This document shows positions 24,691-28,998 of a stretch of 28,998 nucleotides of DNA, one piece after another. Each line of letters starts with the position of its first letter. Position 1 is the first letter of the stretch. The notes beneath the pieces were generated by a model. That model searched no databases. It was not told where the DNA came from and worked only from the letters and a program-made list of their open reading frames with translations. The position numbers and the translations under genes are program-made. The DNA comes from Firmicutes bacterium UBA5388 (lineage in GTDB: Bacteria; Bacillota; UBA4882; UBA10575). Location of the stretch: contig DHOO01000076.1 of assembly GCA_002409975.1 (NCBI GenBank), positions 1 through 28,998 of the forward strand, given 5' to 3'.

Positions 24691-26568
24691 TTAAAAAATG
24701 GTTGCGGGAAAGTTGATCTCTTCAATGAAAAGACTATTAAAGCTTGGATTGGCGGAAAGTTCAATGTAACGACATTTTTGACGAATCGTCTCGGTCCGGG
24801 CAAGACAAGTTTGGGATAATAAGGCCATCTTGGCGCCGGTACCCGCGGCGTTTCCGATCGGAATGGTCTTATCTTCCAGCTCCTTAGGAAGAAGTCCGAT
24901 GCCGACAGCATGATGAAGATCAATATAATTGCCGAATCCACCCGCTAAGTAAAGATGGCCGATCTGTTGAGCAGAGATTTCCATCTCGTCCAGGAGAGTT
25001 TTAATCCCGGCGGCAATGGCTGCTTTAGCCAGTTGAAGCTCGCGGATATCTTTTTGTGTAAAGTAGATGTCTCGAACAGCGCCTTCGGAGGTAGAAGCGA
25101 CCAAAAAGGCGGGAACGTTGTTCAGTTTAGATATACGCTGACAAAGAGAGGGGGGAAATTCCGGACTCCAGTTTTCGCTATTGTCGTCCGGGCAATATAA
25201 ACGACCGGTCTCATCAACTAGGCCGATCTCGACCAGAATGGCAAGGAGATCAATAATCCCGGAACCACAAAGCCCGACGGCAGGTTTATTATTAATCGTA
25301 GCGTAGGAGACACCTTTTTCACGATCAAAATTAACCTGGCTTATTCCCCCGTCAACAGCACCCATACCGAATTGAATATGGGCGCCTTCCAACGCCGGAC
25401 CGGCTGCCGCAGCGCAGGTTAAGATCGCTTCTTTGTTACCTAGCGCAATCTCTCCGTTGGTTCCAATATCCACCATCAAGTTTATTTCGGAATGATCATC
25501 CATTCCACAGGCCAAAATGGCGGCGATTGTATCAGCGCCAACATAGCCTGCGATCATTGGTAAGAGAGTGATTTTACCACATGGATTAATGTTAATATTA
25601 AACTCTGCTGCTTTAATAGTAGTTTCCGTGGTGATTACGGGAATAAAAGGAGAAAGACCGATATTATCAACAGGTAAAGCAGCCAAAAGATGTAACATGA
25701 TAGTATTACCGGCGACAGTTATTCGATAGATATCGGTCGGGGCTAGATCATAGGTAACGGTAAAGTAAGTGATCATCTTATTGAGTTCGTCGCGGACTAC
25801 ATCTGCCATCTCTGTCAATCCGGCGGGGTTTTCCATGCAATATTGAATTCGGGTGAGGACATCCGCGCCATAACGGCGTTGCGGATTTAAGGTTGAGTAG
25901 GCGCCAATCTCTTTATTGGAAGAAAGATCCAACAGATATCCGGTGATGGTTGTGGTTCCGAGATCAACTGCCAGGCCGTAAATTTGGGGCGAAGCTTTCT
26001 GCCCGGAAATAACCAGTAACTCATGGCCGAAGCAAGCAGTCTTTACTTTAAAATTATTCTCCCGTAGAAGGGTCGAGATGGTCTTAAAAAGGGTGAAAGG
26101 GATGGTTATTCCTGGGAGCTCCGCTTTGATTCTCTCTAGATCAGACCTTTGGTCATCTAAAGAGGGAGGGGGAAGGTTGATTTTCTGCTCGGTGATCACC
26201 GGTTCGACCGGTAGATCTTCTGCTGGGTTGGTTAGAATCTGAAAGTAGCCTGTAGTTGGAAGCTCCAATACTAAATTACCGGTGATCTGAAACAAGCAAG
26301 CAAGACGATAACCTTCACTTTTTTCGGTCGCTGTTAACAATCGTTCTTCTACTGTTGACCGTGTTGTGGCGGAGGGAGGACCGGCAAGGAGACGTACTTT
26401 GCATTTGCCGCAGCGTCCTTGTCCGCCACAAGGGGTTTCTAAGGTAAAACCGGCTTGCTGTAAAAGGCTCAGGAGATTGGCGCCAGCCGGAGCAGAAAGT
26501 TGCTCTTTCTTTTCTCCTTGTCGGACATCGATTATAAAGTTTTGCTGCGTCATTGGTCCAAACTCCAT
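24691..26568 (-). CDS. RACo/RamA-type corrinoid activation ATPase (2Fe-2S plus ASKHA domain, DUF4445)
   Basis: Proteins of this family use ATP to reduce inactive Co(II) corrinoid proteins back to the Co(I) state. The 625-residue protein has an N-terminal plant-type [2Fe-2S] ferredoxin domain with C47-x5-C53-x2-C56 and C91. A linker and the long ASKHA-type domain follow, with phosphate motifs AVDLGTTTITG (200-210), VDIGTNGEI, GLCGSGIIDLL and LYLAGGFGN. ATG 26568 abuts its only A/G-rich stretch; ATG 26553, nine bases after a GGAG, is an alternative start that loses five residues. It is the last gene of the operon, nine bases after the CobW-type gene. The partner corrinoid protein is not in the window. 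Confidence 0.92.
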   Translation of the reverse strand: MEFGPMTQQNFIIDVRQGEKKEQLSAPAGANLLSLLQQAGFTLETPCGGQGRCGKCKVRLLAGPPSATTRSTVEERLLTATEKSEGYRLACLFQITGNLVLELPTTGYFQILTNPAEDLPVEPVITEQKINLPPPSLDDQRSDLERIKAELPGITIPFTLFKTISTLLRENNFKVKTACFGHELLVISGQKASPQIYGLAVDLGTTTITGYLLDLSSNKEIGAYSTLNPQRRYGADVLTRIQYCMENPAGLTEMADVVRDELNKMITYFTVTYDLAPTDIYRITVAGNTIMLHLLAALPVDNIGLSPFIPVITTETTIKAAEFNININPCGKITLLPMIAGYVGADTIAAILACGMDDHSEINLMVDIGTNGEIALGNKEAILTCAAAAGPALEGAHIQFGMGAVDGGISQVNFDREKGVSYATINNKPAVGLCGSGIIDLLAILVEIGLVDETGRLYCPDDNSENWSPEFPPSLCQRISKLNNVPAFLVASTSEGAVRDIYFTQKDIRELQLAKAAIAAGIKTLLDEMEISAQQIGHLYLAGGFGNYIDLHHAVGIGLLPKELEDKTIPIGNAAGTGAKMALLSQTCLARTETIRQKCRYIELSANPSFNSLFIEEINFPATIF

Positions 26569-26577
26569 TTCCTTAAC

Positions 26578-27561
26578 TTATCTATCTTGTATTCTTCTCC
26601 ATAAGCTGACAATCCCCTCTGCCTTGTCAGCATTTCTATCCGCCAAAACGCTTAGACAATAATCCTTTTGCGTAATAAGGTAAGAATGGTTAAGCGGCTG
26701 AATGGTTATTGATTCGCCAACGGTATCAATCTTAACTAAACCTTGAGTAAGTTTAAGGTCGCCTTTTATACGTTGAGCAAATAATGATGCTTGCTGGAGA
26801 AACTCCATTAGCGCCTGTTCGGTTAGGACTTGTTCCTGTGTCAAAGTAATACGTAAAACTTGTTTGAGGCTGGGAGCAGGTATAGTATTGATTATCTCTG
26901 CGGGAGTGGTTGGAATAATCTCAAGAATCGAGGGATCAATCCGGCAGAAAGTAGTCTCCACGATTTTAGCCTTGGGCTTTAGCTGGTGAAGTTCATTACG
27001 GATCGCTACAGCTATTTCTGGGGTGACAAGGTCGGTCTTATTAAGGAGAAAAAGATCACTATATTTTAGCTGTTCATTTAAAGAATGTACGGTTTGGGAG
27101 AGAACCGGATAAGTTTTTGCATCAACGACAGAGATCATTCCCTGGTAAGTAAAGGAATCACCGGCTTTACGGTGTATCTCCGCCAAGATCGCCATCAGCG
27201 GAGCGGGTTTTGCTAGGCCGGAACTTTCGACGAGGAGATAATCGGGTTCAAACTCTAGAAGTGAGATGATATTTTTAACAAAAGAGCCAGCGAGACAACT
27301 ACAGAAGATCTGACCGTTATTAAGCTCAATTACCGGGGTATCGTCGCTTTTAACCAACCGGGCGCTATCGATGCCAACGGCTCCGAATTCATTAACCAGG
27401 ACTCCGACCTTATGTCCCTTTAATAGGGTTAAGAGGTTATTAAGGAGAGTAGTCTTACCGGCTCCGAAAAACCCGGCGAGAATATAGAGTTTAGTCTTAG
27501 TCTTGGTAGCATCTTGATAATTATTGTCACCATTGATTGGGGAGACGCCTTTTATAGACAT
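26578..27561 (-). CDS. CobW/P47K-family GTPase
   Basis: These COG0523 G3E GTPases deliver metals or cofactors to target proteins. The 327-residue protein has Walker A GFFGAGKTT (30-38), VNEFGAVGID (56-65), Walker B region ESSGLAKP and the guanine motif NKTD. A CobW C-terminal domain (about 230-325) is present. The metal-binding motif is altered: FCSCL (86-90) has C-x-C where many family members have C-x-C-C. AAGGAG lies upstream and the gene overlaps the preceding methyltransferase gene by ten bases. Its place between methyltransferase and RACo suggests a role in loading zinc or handling the corrinoid enzyme, which is inference. Confidence 0.92.
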   Translation of the reverse strand: MSIKGVSPINGDNNYQDATKTKTKLYILAGFFGAGKTTLLNNLLTLLKGHKVGVLVNEFGAVGIDSARLVKSDDTPVIELNNGQIFCSCLAGSFVKNIISLLEFEPDYLLVESSGLAKPAPLMAILAEIHRKAGDSFTYQGMISVVDAKTYPVLSQTVHSLNEQLKYSDLFLLNKTDLVTPEIAVAIRNELHQLKPKAKIVETTFCRIDPSILEIIPTTPAEIINTIPAPSLKQVLRITLTQEQVLTEQALMEFLQQASLFAQRIKGDLKLTQGLVKIDTVGESITIQPLNHSYLITQKDYCLSVLADRNADKAEGIVSLWRRIQDR

Positions 27562-28913
27562 TTTTTAATCTCCTTAAGTAATTCGGTTTTATTCGGAATA
27601 ATAGAAGAGTACTTTAGGGTACCGTTCAGGTAGATGCTCGGCAGTTTCTCTACGCCCATCTTGCGGATACGAGCGATATTCTCTGGGATGGTGTATTTAT
27701 ATTCTACGACGTCAATTCGATCTCCGAAATATGATTTGGCGTCGAGAGCCGCGGCTTTCATATAAGTACAGGCGGCACAGGTGTCGGAATCCAGAGTAAA
27801 GACTTCGACTAAAGGTTTTTCCAGGCGGTCATAATCTGGGAGTTCACCATGGAATTCAAGTTCGGGAGTATTATAGTTGATAATCATTTGGCGCGCCTTT
27901 TCTGTCTGATGGACAGCCTGTTCAACAGCGATTACATTCTCGATTGGTGTGGCATACGGCATATCGCAACCCGGCGCAATCACCAGATTGTTGTGTTCAA
28001 GAGAATCGCAGAGGTCAATAACGTATTTCATATTATCTTGTTGGTTACCAAAGAGCATGATGGTGGTTAAAGGGATATTTCCTTGGATCGTAATATTATG
28101 TTGATCGGTAATTTTTTTGGCTGTGGCGATGTCGACATTCTCATCGATGCTAATGCAATCGGGGGAGGTTTCACACATTGGCTCAATATTATTGCTAGCA
28201 TTTCCACAGACAAAGAAGGAGGAGAAAACTTCCCGATGCTGTCCGGCCTTACGGATATGCGCGAAAAGGTCAGTGTACGGTTTGGTTAAGAAAGTACGGA
28301 AATGATCAGGCGAAATCTGGGAGACTAACGGGTCAACGGCGGCGATCACATCCATTCCGGCCTTAAGGTATAAGTCAGCTATTTGCTGAGCGATATTGGT
28401 AGTATAGGTCAGTAAATGATGCACATACTCTTCATTTAAAACCATGTCCATAAAGAGGTTAGTTCCCCTCAGGTGGGCGGCGAGAGTGAAAGGACCGCAG
28501 ATTAGACCGTATAAAGCTGTCTGTTCACCAATCGTCTTCGTTAGTTTTTCCATCACAGACAAAACCAGCGGCAGGCGACCGTCACTAGCTTGAGGGATTT
28601 TTTCCGGAATCTCATCCTGATCCGCAAGGGGATGAGTTTTTACGGAAGGAGGAGCGTCGTTACTCCATTGTAACTCACAACCCAGGATCTCCGCTTCCAA
28701 CTGGAGATCAAAGAGGACTGGCATCCCGTCCGGTTTATAAAGGTCATGAACTTTCAAGAGAGAGGTATAGAGTTTATCTTGCTCCGTATAGAGTTCGCGG
28801 GCATTAAAACCGGTAAGATATCCGGCGTGCACCCCGGCAAAAGGAACCCATGGTAAGGTTGTTAAGGGCTCATGTCGGAGAGCTGTAAAGAGTAGTTTTT
28901 TTCCTGTCATCAT
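27552..28913 (-). CDS. UroD/MtaA-family methyltransferase fused to a thioredoxin-like domain
   Basis: Residues about 1-345 form the TIM barrel of the uroporphyrinogen decarboxylase/MtaA/MtbA family, which moves methyl groups between corrinoid proteins and an acceptor such as coenzyme M or folate. Expected zinc-site parts are Cys236 (FVCGN) and Cys316 (APGCDMPYATP), but the histidine two residues before Cys236 in MtaA is Phe234 here. Residues about 366-453 add a thioredoxin-like domain with a CAAC motif (379-382) and a cis-proline region KLPSIYLNG. GGGG lies five bases before ATG 28913. It is the first gene of a three-gene operon. The partner corrinoid protein and the methyl donor are unknown. 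True heme-pathway UroD is unlikely because of the CGN/PGC motifs and the context. Confidence 0.85.
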   Translation of the reverse strand: MMTGKKLLFTALRHEPLTTLPWVPFAGVHAGYLTGFNARELYTEQDKLYTSLLKVHDLYKPDGMPVLFDLQLEAEILGCELQWSNDAPPSVKTHPLADQDEIPEKIPQASDGRLPLVLSVMEKLTKTIGEQTALYGLICGPFTLAAHLRGTNLFMDMVLNEEYVHHLLTYTTNIAQQIADLYLKAGMDVIAAVDPLVSQISPDHFRTFLTKPYTDLFAHIRKAGQHREVFSSFFVCGNASNNIEPMCETSPDCISIDENVDIATAKKITDQHNITIQGNIPLTTIMLFGNQQDNMKYVIDLCDSLEHNNLVIAPGCDMPYATPIENVIAVEQAVHQTEKARQMIINYNTPELEFHGELPDYDRLEKPLVEVFTLDSDTCAACTYMKAAALDAKSYFGDRIDVVEYKYTIPENIARIRKMGVEKLPSIYLNGTLKYSSIIPNKTELLKEIKKCL

Positions 28914-28942
28914 ATGTACCCCTTTGACAATAATGATAGAAA

Positions 28943-28967
28943 GTCAGATTTTTTTGTATAATCTGAC
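28943..28967 (-). promoter_or_regulatory. Inverted repeat upstream of the methyltransferase operon
   Basis: GTCAGATT (28943-28950) and AATCTGAC (28960-28967) are exact inverted arms with a nine-base spacer, 30 bases upstream of the start codon. It could be an operator overlapping the promoter. No convincing -35/-10 pair is visible and the window ends 31 bases further on. Confidence 0.45.
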
Positions 28968-28998
28968 CGGTAGTTACCTAGAAAATAGATCTCGATAT

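Noticed and set aside
27552..28913. Heme-pathway uroporphyrinogen decarboxylase
   Set aside because: The CGN and PGC motifs, the thioredoxin-like extension and the CobW/RACo neighbours point to the methyltransferase branch of the family.

Overview
The window reads as one continuous chromosomal stretch of an AT-rich, spore-forming Bacillota that very probably has an outer membrane. Sporulation is indicated by spoVS and a SigH-type sigma factor. The outer membrane is inferred from an ExbB-ExbD-TonB operon followed by a single-SLH-domain/coiled-coil protein. Diderm Bacillota such as Limnochordia or Halanaerobiales fit this combination, but the sequence alone does not fix the taxon. Strong AGGAGG-type ribosome binding sites, sigma-A promoters and many intrinsic terminators fit the same group. 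No transposon, prophage or CRISPR array was seen.

Layout. (1) 137-4729: TonB-type energy-transduction genes, then a secreted beta-rich protein with a cohesin-like C-terminus and the SLH protein, tightly packed with overlaps. (2) 4951-11149: yceD-rpmF, then the lipid cluster plsX-fabD-fabG-acpP-fabF and rnc. fabH and fapR, often found in such clusters, are absent here. (3) 11260-12321: spoVS with an excellent SigH-type promoter, then a SigH-like sigma gene. (4) 12322-15491: a 580-base non-coding stretch, a methyl-accepting chemotaxis protein and a CheW. (5) 15752-17150: a MarR regulator and a membrane protein, each preceded by the same inverted GGAATTGC/GCAATTCC pair. (6) 17336-20987: tRNA-Arg(UCU) on the minus strand, a TGS-domain nucleoside kinase, and lysA. 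(7) 20988-21337: a highly structured intergenic region. (8) 21338-24292: site-2 protease, HD-domain protein, scpA, scpB and a small membrane protein, ended by a 16-bp bidirectional terminator. (9) 24691-28913, minus strand: an overlapping three-gene operon encoding a UroD/MtaA-type methyltransferase fused to a thioredoxin-like domain, a CobW-type GTPase and a RACo/RamA-type corrinoid reductive activator.

How the parts work together. The fatty-acid block supplies malonyl-ACP, beta-ketoacyl-ACP elongation and the acyl-phosphate route to phospholipids. The TonB block would power transport across an outer membrane. ScpA and ScpB are the SMC partners for chromosome segregation. The minus-strand operon looks like the methyl-transfer and activation half of a corrinoid-dependent methyltransferase system whose corrinoid protein is not in the window. 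The observations most worth following are this fusion-containing operon, the paired repeats around marR, the structured region after lysA, a dispersed 23-bp palindromic repeat, and the SigH promoter next to a SigH-like gene.
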